Shown here: positions 1-7,465 of the stretch, piece by piece | Position numbering within the stretch: the stretch's first letter is position 1 | Layout of the letters: every line of letters starts with the position of its first letter | Source of the DNA: CAZVRZ01 sp964629965 | GTDB lineage: Bacteria; Chloroflexota; Anaerolineae; Anaerolineales; UBA4823 | Direction: 5' to 3' | Assembly (NCBI GenBank): GCA_964629965.1 | Contig: CAZVRZ010000120.1 | Location: 1-16,075, forward strand | Length of the DNA: 16,075 bases | The notes under the pieces: generated by a model | Seen by the model: the letters and a program-made list of their open reading frames with translations, nothing else | What the model was told of the DNA's origin: nothing | The model's database searches: none | Made by a program: the position numbers and the translations under genes

Positions 1-618
1 CGCTTTTTGTACTGGAACAAACTTACCGCTTTCCATGGTGAAAAATGGAATTAATCCCAGCATTTCTCCTACGATGGCCTGAGAAGGGTCCATGTGGCCG
101 GAGAGTGCAAAAACCCCCAGGCTTTGCAAGCAGAAAACCGTGTAAATGTGTGGAATGGAGCGCCGAACCAGGCGGTTGATTTCCAGAGCGCTGGCGCCAT
201 TTTGGGCAGCCTGGGCCGCAAGCTGCACCAGCAAGCCCATTCCAATATCGGTCGTTTGAGAATCGATCACATAAACAGGCGCAGAACCACGCATGGTATC
301 CAGAGCTGCCTGGGCATTTTGAACGGTTGCGCTGAGATAGCCGGACATCAGGATGGCAACAACAAACTGGTGCGAATTTCCTAATTTCGTAAACGCCTGG
401 CGGAAATCATCTACCGAGGGAACACACACAGAAAGATTGGAATCGCTGGAGCGGAGATTGCCTGGCTGATGACTCCTTCCGGCAGCGCCTTGTTCGCGGC
501 CAATAGGCTCTCCAATCCGAGCTGGCTGCAGGGGGATGGTATGAATCAGATCCCTGCCGGGAAAATCGTTCGTGGCGAATTGGACAGTGCTGTCTGTCAG
601 GATACAAACGGGAGTCAT
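1..618 (-). CDS. DegV family (FakB-like) lipid-binding protein, C-terminus beyond window
   Basis: The reading frame is open from an ATG at 618 to the window edge (206 codons), so the C-terminal part is missing. The N-terminus reads MTPVCILTDSTVQF, matching the DegV signature (I/V-x-TDSTxx). Around residues 100-115 it has LMSGYLSATVQNA, which aligns with the family's SSGLSGTYQSA motif, and later GHMDPSQAIVGEMLG followed by IPFFTMESGKFVPVQK, the usual end of the first lobe. DegV proteins bind a fatty acid; those called FakB hand it to the kinase FakA. The gene starts 35 bases after the stop of the FakA-like gene, which supports that pairing. The PTTSQPS and GGRI motifs of typical DegV proteins are poorly kept, so ligand specificity is open. 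No good Shine-Dalgarno precedes the ATG, so translation may be coupled to the gene upstream. Confidence 0.85.
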   Translation of the reverse strand, partial: MTPVCILTDSTVQFATNDFPGRDLIHTIPLQPARIGEPIGREQGAAGRSHQPGNLRSSDSNLSVCVPSVDDFRQAFTKLGNSHQFVVAILMSGYLSATVQNAQAALDTMRGSAPVYVIDSQTTDIGMGLLVQLAAQAAQNGASALEINRLVRRSIPHIYTVFCLQSLGVFALSGHMDPSQAIVGEMLGLIPFFTMESGKFVPVQKA

Positions 619-653
619 GCTGGGATCGAGGTTGGCAAGGTGTCTGGGATGAT

Positions 654-2315
654 TTATTCGATGGAAATGATGAAATGATAATGCGGCTGCCCGCCATCTT
701 GAATTTCAATTTCTTGATTGGGGTAGGTGCGCCGGATGGCATCGACGATCTCATTCACCTGCTGCTTGGGGATGTCGATTCCGTAGAACAGGGTGATCAA
801 TTCAAAGTGATCTGCATGCGCCTTGGCCAGTAGTTCCAGGCAAGCTTCTTCGAGCGAGGCGGCTGCTAGAATTAGTTTGCCATTATGCAAAGCAATGATC
901 TGGCCTTCGCGAACTTCAACGCCATCGATTTCTACATTTCGGGTGGCGATCGTAATTTCGCCGGTTTCTACAGTGTCCAGAGCTTCGCTCATCTCACCGA
1001 AAACAGCTTTCAGTTCACCATCAGGCGCCAGGCGCATCATGGCAGCCAATCCTTGTGGTACGGTGTGGCTGGGAACTACCATGACATGTTTAACGGTCAA
1101 CTCGGCAGCCGCGCGAGCCGCCAAGATGATATTTTTATTATTCGGCAGGATAATCACTTTATCTGTTGGCAGGTTTTCGAAGGCACGCAGAATTTCCTGG
1201 GTGGAGGGATTCATGGTTTGGCCGCCCTCAACGATCCCTGCTACCCCCAGGCTGGCGAATACCCTGGCAATCCCCAAGCCGGAAGCGACCGCAATCACGG
1301 CGATCTGGTCAGGCTCGACCGCATTCAATTGGATCTTCCCATCGGCAGAGCCGGCTTCGATCTCATCCATCTGGGCAACCAGGTTTTCGATCGAAACCTT
1401 CAGGATCGTGCCCTGGCTCATGGTGTAATCAATGGGTTCGTATCGATTCTCGCTGGGCACATGGATGTGCATGCGATACATTCCATCGCCTTCTCCCAAT
1501 TGAATCGATGTTCCCATGGTTTCTAATTTCGTTAAGTATTCCTCGTAATCCAGCATGTCATCGGGACGAAAATCAATCACCACCTCGTAATCTTGCCCGG
1601 GTTCGACGGTTTCCAGCGTATTTTCAAGAACCATGGCCGACAGCGGTCTGACAGAAACCAGGGGATTGTCCAGCGATTGACCGTGGATATAGCGACACAT
1701 CCCTTCGAGGATGAAAAACAGGCCTTTTCCACCGGAGTCTACCACGCCAGCATCTTTAAGAATGGGCAGCAGTTCGGGGGTATGTTGAACAGACAGGTCA
1801 GCGGCAGTCACTATTCGTTCCAGGATCTCGGCAGGATGCTGGGTCTCTGCCAGGGTTTGTTCGGCTGCCGCTGCGATGTCTTTGGCAACGGTCAAAATGG
1901 TACCCTCCACGGGCCGGACTACACCTTTATAGGCTGTATCGCGTGACATTGCCAGGGCCTGTACCAGGCTGGGGCCGGAGAGGGTGTCATTCGAATCCAA
2001 TGCTCTGGCAAAGCCGCGCCATAGTTGGGAAAGGATGACGCCCGAATTGCCGCGTGCCCCCATCAATGCTCCGTGGGCAACAGCGTGAGCCATCTTGCCT
2101 ACGTTCCGCTCAGGCGAATCAACGATCTCCTCCCAGGCTGCTTGCATCGTCAGCACCATGTTCGTGCCGGTATCTCCATCTGGCACCGGAAAGACATTCA
2201 GCGCGTTAACAGTTTGTTGGTTCGTTCGCAGCCAGGTCAACGCCGCTTCGATAAGATATTTCAGTACTTGCCCATCGACGATTGAATCTTTGGGTGATTT
2301 TGGCTCAGAATCCAT
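654..2315 (-). CDS. fakA: DAK-domain fatty acid kinase-like protein (YloV/FakA family)
   Basis: 553 residues, the usual length for YloV/FakA proteins. The N-terminal DhaL/DAK2 nucleotide-binding domain is clear: NALNVFPVPDGDTGTNM at about residues 37-53 carries the Mg-binding aspartates, and GARGNSGVILSQ lies at about 86-97. A middle region and a C-terminal DegV-like part follow, ending HYHFIISIE. In Firmicutes, FakA phosphorylates fatty acids held by a FakB (DegV) partner; here a DegV gene follows directly. I chose the ATG at 2315, not the longer frame starting at 2465. TAGGAG sits about 6 bases upstream of 2315, and the first 50 residues of the longer frame overlap the Asp23 gene and do not look like the family. 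The Asp23 gene ends 10 bases before it, so the genes form one operon. The family call is firm; activity on fatty acids is inferred. Confidence 0.92.
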   Translation of the reverse strand: MDSEPKSPKDSIVDGQVLKYLIEAALTWLRTNQQTVNALNVFPVPDGDTGTNMVLTMQAAWEEIVDSPERNVGKMAHAVAHGALMGARGNSGVILSQLWRGFARALDSNDTLSGPSLVQALAMSRDTAYKGVVRPVEGTILTVAKDIAAAAEQTLAETQHPAEILERIVTAADLSVQHTPELLPILKDAGVVDSGGKGLFFILEGMCRYIHGQSLDNPLVSVRPLSAMVLENTLETVEPGQDYEVVIDFRPDDMLDYEEYLTKLETMGTSIQLGEGDGMYRMHIHVPSENRYEPIDYTMSQGTILKVSIENLVAQMDEIEAGSADGKIQLNAVEPDQIAVIAVASGLGIARVFASLGVAGIVEGGQTMNPSTQEILRAFENLPTDKVIILPNNKNIILAARAAAELTVKHVMVVPSHTVPQGLAAMMRLAPDGELKAVFGEMSEALDTVETGEITIATRNVEIDGVEVREGQIIALHNGKLILAAASLEEACLELLAKAHADHFELITLFYGIDIPKQQVNEIVDAIRRTYPNQEIEIQDGGQPHYHFIISIE

Positions 2316-2325
2316 GAATTGGCTC

Positions 2326-2685
2326 CTAATCCAGGTTGCTGATGCGCAAGCCCTGGACATGTACATTGACGTTTGTGACCGGCATGCCCAGCGCTTTTTC
2401 AACCTGGTAGCGCACGGTGCTGCTGACACTGCTGGCAACGGACTTGATGCGAGTGCCATATTCAATGATCACGTATAGATCGATCGTGATGCTCTGGCCA
2501 TCATACGTAACTTCAACGCCGTGGGTTGGATCCTTGACCAATACGTTGGTTAAGCCATCGACAAGGTTCTTCGAGGTTAAACCAACCACGCCATACGACT
2601 GCCGAGCCGCATGGAAAGCAATTGTGGCAATCGCCCGAGGGGCGATATGGATGCTGCCTATGGGGATATTTTCTTGTTGCGACAT
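2326..2685 (-). CDS. Asp23/Gls24 family envelope stress protein
   Basis: 119 residues. The body has the Asp23/Gls24 (DUF322) pattern: GSIHIAPRAIATIAFHAARQ near the start, then YGVVGLTSK, a beta-strand pair with VTYDGQSITIDLYVIIEYG, and a final segment with YQVEKALGMPVTNVNVHVQG. These small proteins often sit next to a YloV/FakA gene and are linked to cell-envelope homeostasis; they have no known enzyme activity. The start at 2685 is preferred over an ATG eight codons upstream because AGAGG lies just ahead of it (AGAGGTTTTTATG). No membrane segment is seen. It is the first gene of the three-gene minus-strand operon with the FakA-like and DegV genes and diverges from rpmB. Confidence 0.9.
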   Translation of the reverse strand: MSQQENIPIGSIHIAPRAIATIAFHAARQSYGVVGLTSKNLVDGLTNVLVKDPTHGVEVTYDGQSITIDLYVIIEYGTRIKSVASSVSSTVRYQVEKALGMPVTNVNVHVQGLRISNLD

Positions 2686-2786
2686 AAAAACCTCTGCTCT
2701 ATTTAACACGCAGCTTGAAATACGATACGATTTGTGGTAAGATTGGCCCGCTCAATGCAGGTTGGATTGCAGGTTGTCGAACGACG

Positions 2787-2815
2787 ATTATAGCTTGAAT
2801 TGCACCAATTTGCAT
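2787..2815 (-). promoter_or_regulatory. Candidate promoter of the Asp23-fakA-degV operon
   Basis: A perfect TATAAT lies on the minus strand at 2792-2787. With a 17-base spacer the -35 position reads ATGCAA (2815-2810), a poor match. It lies about 100 bases upstream of the Asp23 start, and its -35 region comes within about 30 bases of the rpmB -10, so the two promoters are back to back. Confidence 0.4.
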
Positions 2816-2817
2816 CA

Positions 2818-2847
2818 TTAATTATCCAATCAGTCTCATTGTATAAT
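2818..2847 (+). promoter_or_regulatory. Candidate rpmB promoter
   Basis: A perfect TATAAT lies at 2842-2847, 27 bases before the rpmB ATG. The -35 position is weak (TTAATT at 2818-2823, spacer 18). An AAGGAAG ribosome site follows just ahead of the ATG at 2874, giving a short leader typical of ribosomal protein genes. Confidence 0.5.
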
Positions 2848-2873
2848 GGGGCATTTGAGAAAGGAAGTGTGTT

Positions 2874-3056
2874 ATGGCAAAATGTGCACATTGTGGAAAG
2901 GCGACATCCTTTGGCCGTAATCGTCCCTGGTCTAAGAAAGCCACCCGCCGTACTTTCCGACCCAACTTGCAGACAGTTTCAGTGCTGGAAAAGGGTCAGA
3001 AAGTTCAAAAGGTATTGTGCGCCAAGTGCATTCGCACCTTGGTAAAGACCGAGTAG
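2874..3056 (+). CDS. rpmB: 50S ribosomal protein L28
   Basis: 60 residues, the normal length for bL28. It starts MAKCAHCGKATSFGRNR and carries RRTFRPNLQTV, the family's conserved RNA-binding core. It is the zinc-binding (C+) form: Cys pairs at 4/7 and 49/52 (CAHC and CAKC). L28 is a component of the large ribosomal subunit near the E site. The gene stands alone, with its own promoter upstream and an intrinsic terminator 31 bases after the stop, and it diverges from the Asp23-fakA operon. The AAGGAAG ahead of the ATG fixes the start. Confidence 0.97.
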   Translation: MAKCAHCGKATSFGRNRPWSKKATRRTFRPNLQTVSVLEKGQKVQKVLCAKCIRTLVKTE

Positions 3057-3086
3057 TTCGTCAAGCCCCTTATTCGATTATCCTGG

Positions 3087-3118
3087 AAAATTGCGGCGTA
3101 AGCCGTGATTTTCTTTTT
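3087..3118 (+). terminator. Intrinsic terminator after rpmB
   Basis: An 11-pair stem (AAAATTGCGGC, loop GTAA, then GCCGTGATTTT, with two G-U pairs) is followed by CTTTTT. Because the stem begins with four A residues it could also work weakly on the minus strand for rpe, which ends at 3147, making it a possible shared bidirectional terminator. Confidence 0.8.
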
Positions 3119-3146
3119 AATGCAACCGAGTCTAACCCTACATCAA

Positions 3147-3815
3147 TTATTGGGTTGGCACGCTAGCGCGCAGTTCCTTGACACCCTGGGCGATACTCAC
3201 CGGGTGTTTGAAGATGGATGTGGCTGAAACGATCACCCGCGCCCCAGCCTTATACACTTCAGGCAGCGTGCCTGGGGTGATCCCACCATCAACCTGCACC
3301 ACTGCTTGCGGGTTCAGGCGATCTAACATTCGGCGAACCTCAGCGATCTTGGGAACAATTGCTGGTATAAATTCTTGCCCGGAATAACCCGGGTTAACAC
3401 TCATCAATAATACAAGATCTACCAAGGGCATGACCGGTTCTATCAGAAAGGACGGCGTGCCAGGATTGAGCACCACGCCTGGATGACAGCCCAACTCCCG
3501 AATGTTTTGCAATGTGCGGTGCAGGTTCGGGTTGCCTTCCACGTGGACAGACATGCGCGTGGCTCCTGCTCTGGCGAAATCCACCAACAGGCGGTCTGAA
3601 TTTGTGACCATCAGGTGAACATCAATGGGCATGTGCGTGACCTGCCGGCATGCTTGTACGATGAAGGGGCCCATGGTGAGGTTGGGAACAAAACTCCCAT
3701 CCATCACATCCACGTGCAGCCAGTCTACCCCGGCTTGCTCGGCTTGACGGATTTGTTCTCCCAAGCGGGTGAAATCTGCAGATAGTATGGATGATGCAAT
3801 GGTGATATCTGGCAT
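3147..3815 (-). CDS. rpe: Ribulose-phosphate 3-epimerase
   Basis: 222 residues, the standard length for this TIM-barrel enzyme, which interconverts ribulose 5-phosphate and xylulose 5-phosphate in the pentose phosphate and Calvin pathways. Visible motifs: ASSILSADF at the N-terminus, WLHVDVMDGSFVPN (metal and catalytic His/Asp), IDVHLMV, HVEGNPNLHRTLQ, LLMSVNPGYSGQEF and VQVDGGI (second catalytic Asp). Two changes are worth noting: the flexible-loop motif is NPGYSGQ where NPGFGGQ is usual, and the phosphate-binding end reads VIVSATSIF where VAGSAIF is usual. The metal-site residues are intact, so it is probably active. The gene starts 13 bases after the upstream kinase stop (AGCAGG precedes the ATG), so the two are cotranscribed. 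Confidence 0.95.
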   Translation of the reverse strand: MPDITIASSILSADFTRLGEQIRQAEQAGVDWLHVDVMDGSFVPNLTMGPFIVQACRQVTHMPIDVHLMVTNSDRLLVDFARAGATRMSVHVEGNPNLHRTLQNIRELGCHPGVVLNPGTPSFLIEPVMPLVDLVLLMSVNPGYSGQEFIPAIVPKIAEVRRMLDRLNPQAVVQVDGGITPGTLPEVYKAGARVIVSATSIFKHPVSIAQGVKELRASVPTQ

Positions 3816-3828
3816 GTGTACCTGCTGG

Positions 3829-4971
3829 CTAAGGTTTGATGTATTGGAGCACCCATGCGCCGAAGGGGATCAATCCGCCCACTGCAATCAGGGCAAGCAA
3901 CCCCCAGAAAAGGGTGATCCAATCGATATCCAACAGCGGCCCAAAGATGGCAGTGGCCAAATCTGTGTTTGCCCCACTCTTGTTCGAGGCTGAAAGAGCT
4001 TGCGAGGCAGGCCTGGCGGCAGCTTCGGGCGCAGGCTTAACATAGGTTTTCTGGCGGTTCGCGCCGGGATCCTGAGCGGTCGTTGCGGGATGTGGAGAGG
4101 CAGCCGGTCGCTGCGGTGCGTACGCCTGTTGCTTTTCTGGGATAATGATCTCTTCGAAGTTCATCAATACTCTGCCAAGCTGATCGGCAGTGCGGTAGCG
4201 CGAAGAAGGTTCCTTCGAAAGCACTTTGAGGATGATATCTTCGAGCACGGGAGGAATCGCTTGATTGAACAGGCGAGGCGGGGGAGGCGGCTCTTCACGG
4301 TGCAAGTGTGCTAACTCGCTGGCGTTGGAAGCGGTGAAAGGCAGGCGCCCCGTCAACATATAATACATGACAATGCCCAACGAATACACATCAGAGGCCG
4401 GTGATGGCGGCCCTCCCGCAGCTTGTTCGGGGGAAAAGTATTGCGGCGATCCCCACACCACGGTTGTGCGTTCGTCTGACTGGATGGATGCCAGGGCACG
4501 GGCAATACCGAAATCGGTGACTTTCAACCGCTTATCGGGAGTGATAATAAAATTATGAGGTTTGACATCACAGTGCACCAGGCCGGCGCGATGGGCATAT
4601 CCGATGCCGGCGCAAGCTTGGCGGATGATGGGCAGCGCTTCTTCCACACTGAAACGCCCGCGCTTTTGTAATAAGCTGTACATATCCGTGCCGGGCACAT
4701 ATTCCATGACGATAAATAAGCGGCCTGAGTCGATGCCAAAATCATGGATGGTGACGATATTCGGGTGAGATAAGTTGGCGGCTGCCTTGGCTTCCTGGCG
4801 AAAACGCTCACGAAATGCCGGGTCGCTGGAGAAATCCTCTCGCAGCACTTTGACTGCTACGTTCCTTTCCAGCAAGTGATCCTGGGCGCGATATACCACA
4901 GCCATGCCGCCTTTTCCCAGGGTTTTTTCTAACTGGTAACGATTGATCAACAGGTGTTGTGAGCCGGTCAT
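3829..4971 (-). CDS. Membrane-anchored PknB-type Ser/Thr protein kinase
   Basis: 380 residues. The kinase domain spans about 12-272: glycine loop LGKGGMAVVYRA (18-29), ATP lysine K41 (VAVKV), alpha-C Glu60, catalytic loop HCDVKPHN (133-140), DFG at 153-155, and GSPQYFSPEQA (174-184) with Asp194 in place. The catalytic loop has Cys134 where most kinases have Arg (HRD), so this is a non-RD kinase. A Pro/Ala-rich linker (about 280-335) leads to one hydrophobic helix (about 351-377) that ends almost at the C-terminus. The kinase is therefore cytoplasmic, with a tail anchor and no PASTA or other outside sensor domain. It precedes rpe in the same transcript. The ATG at 4971 has no strong Shine-Dalgarno; the frame just before the glycine loop (INRYQLEKTLGKGG) is typical of the family. 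Confidence 0.93.
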   Translation of the reverse strand: MTGSQHLLINRYQLEKTLGKGGMAVVYRAQDHLLERNVAVKVLREDFSSDPAFRERFRQEAKAAANLSHPNIVTIHDFGIDSGRLFIVMEYVPGTDMYSLLQKRGRFSVEEALPIIRQACAGIGYAHRAGLVHCDVKPHNFIITPDKRLKVTDFGIARALASIQSDERTTVVWGSPQYFSPEQAAGGPPSPASDVYSLGIVMYYMLTGRLPFTASNASELAHLHREEPPPPPRLFNQAIPPVLEDIILKVLSKEPSSRYRTADQLGRVLMNFEEIIIPEKQQAYAPQRPAASPHPATTAQDPGANRQKTYVKPAPEAAARPASQALSASNKSGANTDLATAIFGPLLDIDWITLFWGLLALIAVGGLIPFGAWVLQYIKP

Positions 4972-5061
4972 TGATAGTATTCTAGCATGGATTGAGCAAG
5001 TGGGAAAATCACTTTTTCCTCGCGAGAGTTCATTTTCCAGGAGGATTGATCTCGTGTATGC

Positions 5062-5090
5062 ATTATACCAGTATCAGCAACCTTGTTCAG
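5062..5090 (-). promoter_or_regulatory. Extended -10 promoter for the kinase-rpe operon
   Basis: The minus strand reads TGGTATAAT (TATAAT at 5067-5062), an extended -10 element. The -35 position 17 bases upstream reads CTGAAC, a weak match, which fits an extended -10 promoter. It predicts a leader of roughly 85 bases before the kinase ATG at 4971. Confidence 0.55.
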
Positions 5091-5100
5091 ATAGGGGGAC

Positions 5101-5119
5101 AATCGCTCCAAATGCGATT
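5101..5119. promoter_or_regulatory. Inverted repeat between divergent kinase and antiporter genes
   Basis: A perfect 6-base inverted repeat, AATCGC-N7-GCGATT, lies about 10 bases upstream of the kinase promoter -35 and 134 bases upstream of the antiporter ATG. It has the size and symmetry of an operator, but I do not recognise the regulator. Short repeats of this size can occur by chance. Confidence 0.3.
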
Positions 5120-5252
5120 AGCCCAAATTACCGGCAGTCAAAAAGGGAATTTTCGATTAAAATCAATCTTACTGAGATGTGTTTGGTTTTTGGAAAGAAC
5201 CTTGAGCCTGTTAGTGGCTTGAAATAACACCTGAACGGAAAGAGGCAAAATA

Positions 5253-6335
5253 ATGCAGAAACTTATCAAATACATCAAGAAGAAGCCCATCGCACTTTTA
5301 TTGCTGGGAATCCCTATCACCATTTTGGCTGAAATCTTGCATTGGAGTCCAACGGTGGTCTTTATCTTTTCAGCATTGGCGGTTATTCCCCTGGCAGGTT
5401 ATATCGGTGAATCAACCGAATCCCTGGCGCATTACACCGGCCCGCGCCTGGGAGGCCTGTTGAACGCAACCCTGGGCAATGCAGCCGAATTGATCATTAC
5501 AATCGTAGCAATCCGCCAGGGTTTATTGGAATTGGTGAAGGCCTCGATCACCGGCTCTATCCTGGGAAACTTACTGCTGGTGCTGGGTATGGCAATGCTT
5601 TTTGGGGGAATGAAGAATGGCGTTCAGAAATTTGATCGCCGCCAGGCCAGCAATAATTCGATCTTGCTGGTACTGACCGTTTTGATTTTGTTGGTGCCTT
5701 CTCTGCTCAGCCATTACATTGGTTCAGGAACCTCGACCAAGGTGGAGGCGCTAAGCCTGGGGGTCGCAGCCGTGATGATCATTTTGTATGCTTTGGGGTT
5801 GATCTACAGCTTCCGCTCGCTGCCAGGCCCGCTGATTCCCGATTCGACTGAAAAAGATCCCGGGCGACCAGCTTTGTCTTTGAAGGTGGCGGTTCTGATC
5901 CTGGCGGTTTCCACGATTGGCGTAGCTTATATGTCGGAAGTGCTGGTCGGAACAGTTGAACCAATGGTCGAGGCCCTGGGTATTTCTGAGTTTTTTATCG
6001 GTATCATTTTTATCCCGATCATTGGCAATGTAGCCGAACACCTGGTGGCTGTACAGGTGGCGGTCCGCAATAAGATGACCCTCAGTGTTGAGATCGCCGT
6101 GGCTTCCAGTTTGCAGATCGCCCTTTTTGTCGCTCCGGTGTTGGTCTTTGTCAGCCTGTTGATGGGGCATCCATTGACATTGGAGTTCAACCTTTTCGAA
6201 CTCCTGGCTTTGATCGCGGGAGTATTGATCGCCGCGCTGGTTTCGGCCGATGGCGAATCCAATTGGCTCGAGGGGGCTGAATTATTGGCAATTTATGTGA
6301 TCTTGGGCCTGGCATTCTTCCTTTTGCCAGTTTGA
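5253..6335 (+). CDS. cax: Calcium/proton antiporter (CAX family)
   Basis: 360 residues, almost wholly hydrophobic with about 11 membrane segments. Both CAX alpha-repeat signatures are present: GGLLNATLGNAAELII at 67-82 and IGNVAEHLVAVQVA at 257-270, with the ion-binding acidic residues Glu79 and Glu262. A short polar stretch near 193-207 (DSTEKDPGRP) is the loop between the two halves. The family exports Ca2+ from the cytoplasm in exchange for H+. The start is set by AGAGG eight bases ahead of the ATG. A weak -10-like TAAAAT at 5158-5163 could be its promoter, but no convincing -35 accompanies it. The next gene begins 9 bases after the stop, so the two are cotranscribed. Confidence 0.95.
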   Translation: MQKLIKYIKKKPIALLLLGIPITILAEILHWSPTVVFIFSALAVIPLAGYIGESTESLAHYTGPRLGGLLNATLGNAAELIITIVAIRQGLLELVKASITGSILGNLLLVLGMAMLFGGMKNGVQKFDRRQASNNSILLVLTVLILLVPSLLSHYIGSGTSTKVEALSLGVAAVMIILYALGLIYSFRSLPGPLIPDSTEKDPGRPALSLKVAVLILAVSTIGVAYMSEVLVGTVEPMVEALGISEFFIGIIFIPIIGNVAEHLVAVQVAVRNKMTLSVEIAVASSLQIALFVAPVLVFVSLLMGHPLTLEFNLFELLALIAGVLIAALVSADGESNWLEGAELLAIYVILGLAFFLLPV

Positions 6336-6344
6336 CGGAGTGGC

Positions 6345-6836
6345 ATGTCTCAATTTTTTCGCTCCAGGCATATCAGTGTGGGCGTTTTGGTTGGCGGGGT
6401 GCTGCTCGGCTGCATCTTGTCGGGAATTTTCCTGGCTTTATTGAGCACATCCAGGCCAAGGCCAGCGCCTCGTACTTTGGGTACGGCTGTCATGCAGGTG
6501 ATACCGGCGCCTTCTCACACGCCGGTTCTTCCCACTGCCGCGCCAACAACAACTCTCACGCCAGAACCTGGACCTCCGGCGCCCTCGGGGGAGGTGATCG
6601 TTGTGGGAGCTTACGTGCAAATAACAGGCACTGGCGTGGATGGCTTGCGGCTGCGTTCTGACCCGGGCTTACAAGGCAAAACCAAATTTGTAGCGATTGA
6701 GGCGGAGGTGTTCCGCATCTCTGACGGTCCACGCGATTTGGACGGCTATTCCTGGTATTACCTCGTCAATCCTTATGATGAGACGGTTCAAGGCTGGGCG
6801 GTGGTGAATTATTTGGCCGTTATTCAAAATCCCTGA
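6345..6836 (+). CDS. Membrane-anchored SH3b-like domain protein
   Basis: 163 residues with three parts: a short basic start, one hydrophobic helix (about 11-34), a Pro/Thr-rich linker (about 36-82), and a C-terminal globular part (about 84-161). The last shows an SH3b-like pattern: a beta strand IVVGAYVQITG, then GLRLRSDPGLQGK (compare the LRVRSGPS motif), and finally GWAVVNYLAVI. Such domains usually sit outside the membrane and bind cell-wall or surface polymers, so I infer an outside-facing anchored domain. VLLGC at 19-23 is a marginal lipobox, but the hydrophobic stretch continues past the Cys, so a membrane anchor fits better. GGAG lies 5 bases before the ATG. It is in the antiporter operon; no functional link is evident. 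Confidence 0.75.
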   Translation: MSQFFRSRHISVGVLVGGVLLGCILSGIFLALLSTSRPRPAPRTLGTAVMQVIPAPSHTPVLPTAAPTTTLTPEPGPPAPSGEVIVVGAYVQITGTGVDGLRLRSDPGLQGKTKFVAIEAEVFRISDGPRDLDGYSWYYLVNPYDETVQGWAVVNYLAVIQNP

Positions 6837-6847
6837 GGCGAATCCGA

Positions 6848-6876
6848 TTGCATTCCTGGGAAAGAGGGTATATAGT
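6848..6876 (+). promoter_or_regulatory. Promoter of the 177-residue orphan gene
   Basis: TTGCAT at 6848-6853, a 17-base spacer and TATAGT at 6871-6876 form a good sigma-70 type promoter. The predicted transcription start, near 6883, is only about 10 bases before the ATG at 6894, which leaves almost no leader and no room for a normal Shine-Dalgarno. Confidence 0.6.
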
Positions 6877-6893
6877 TAAGTTGTGGACGTGAA

Positions 6894-7427
6894 ATGGATA
6901 TGAACGATCCGATCAATTCCATCTATTCTTATGTTGAACGAGCTTATGTTCGTTTGCAGGCGGGCGACTTGTTGATTCGCTGCCTGGAAGATAATTCTAG
7001 TGTTCCTATTCAGCAGTTGGTAGAGGGGTTTGTTTTAACGGGACCGCCAGGTATGGATGCTTTACGAGAAACCTTAGCAGAGGCCAGGCGCCGTAAAGCA
7101 CAACTTCGGGACGATCTTCGCCAGTTGATGAATGATCTTTTTTCTAATTTGAAAAGCTATGGCCTGGATTTTGGTAATGATTTTGATGAAGCGATCATCT
7201 TCCACGATGCAGAATTCGATCTTCCAAACTTATTAGAGCAACAAGGCGTATTCGATATTGAAACCAGGCAGTCCTGCGTCCGTTTGCTTGACGATAGCAA
7301 AGCGCTGGTTGAAAACCTGATATCTCGGCTGGGTTTACTAGATGAGATTGAGAATTACCTGGAAGATTGGTTTTGGGGGGTAGCATATCAATCTGCCCAT
7401 TCGGAATGGGATGGGGGCGGATTTTAA
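6894..7427 (+). CDS. Uncharacterised acidic helical protein, 177 residues
   Basis: I do not recognise a family. The protein is soluble, with no signal peptide or membrane segment, and looks mostly alpha-helical. A charged stretch at about 57-88 (LRETLAEARRRKAQLRDDL and on) could form a coiled coil, and a strongly acidic second half follows. The C-terminus is rich in Trp and Gly (EDWFWGVAYQ, then SEWDGGGF). Codon pattern and open length look like a true gene, and it has its own promoter. The start could be 6894 or the in-frame ATG at 6900; neither has a clear Shine-Dalgarno. It faces the response regulator genes tail to tail, so it is not part of that operon. Confidence 0.75.
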   Translation: MDMNDPINSIYSYVERAYVRLQAGDLLIRCLEDNSSVPIQQLVEGFVLTGPPGMDALRETLAEARRRKAQLRDDLRQLMNDLFSNLKSYGLDFGNDFDEAIIFHDAEFDLPNLLEQQGVFDIETRQSCVRLLDDSKALVENLISRLGLLDEIENYLEDWFWGVAYQSAHSEWDGGGF

Positions 7428-7465
7428 TACTGTGGCCGTGGGCTGCATTTTGCCGGTTATCGGTT

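Noticed and set aside
407..754. Minus-strand 115-residue frame across the FakA/DegV junction
   Set aside because: It overlaps both true genes in a third frame; the DegV frame has clear family motifs and this one has none.
823..1651. Long plus-strand frames opposite the FakA-like gene
   Set aside because: They are mirror frames of a well-supported gene, with no recognisable domain or ribosome site.
2316..2465. A 50-residue N-terminal extension of the FakA-like protein
   Set aside because: It overlaps the Asp23 gene in another frame, has no family likeness, and the ATG at 2315 has a proper Shine-Dalgarno.
7428..7465. Terminator between the converging 177-residue gene and the NarL-type regulator
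   Set aside because: Only 3-pair stems without a T run are visible, so no intrinsic terminator can be claimed.
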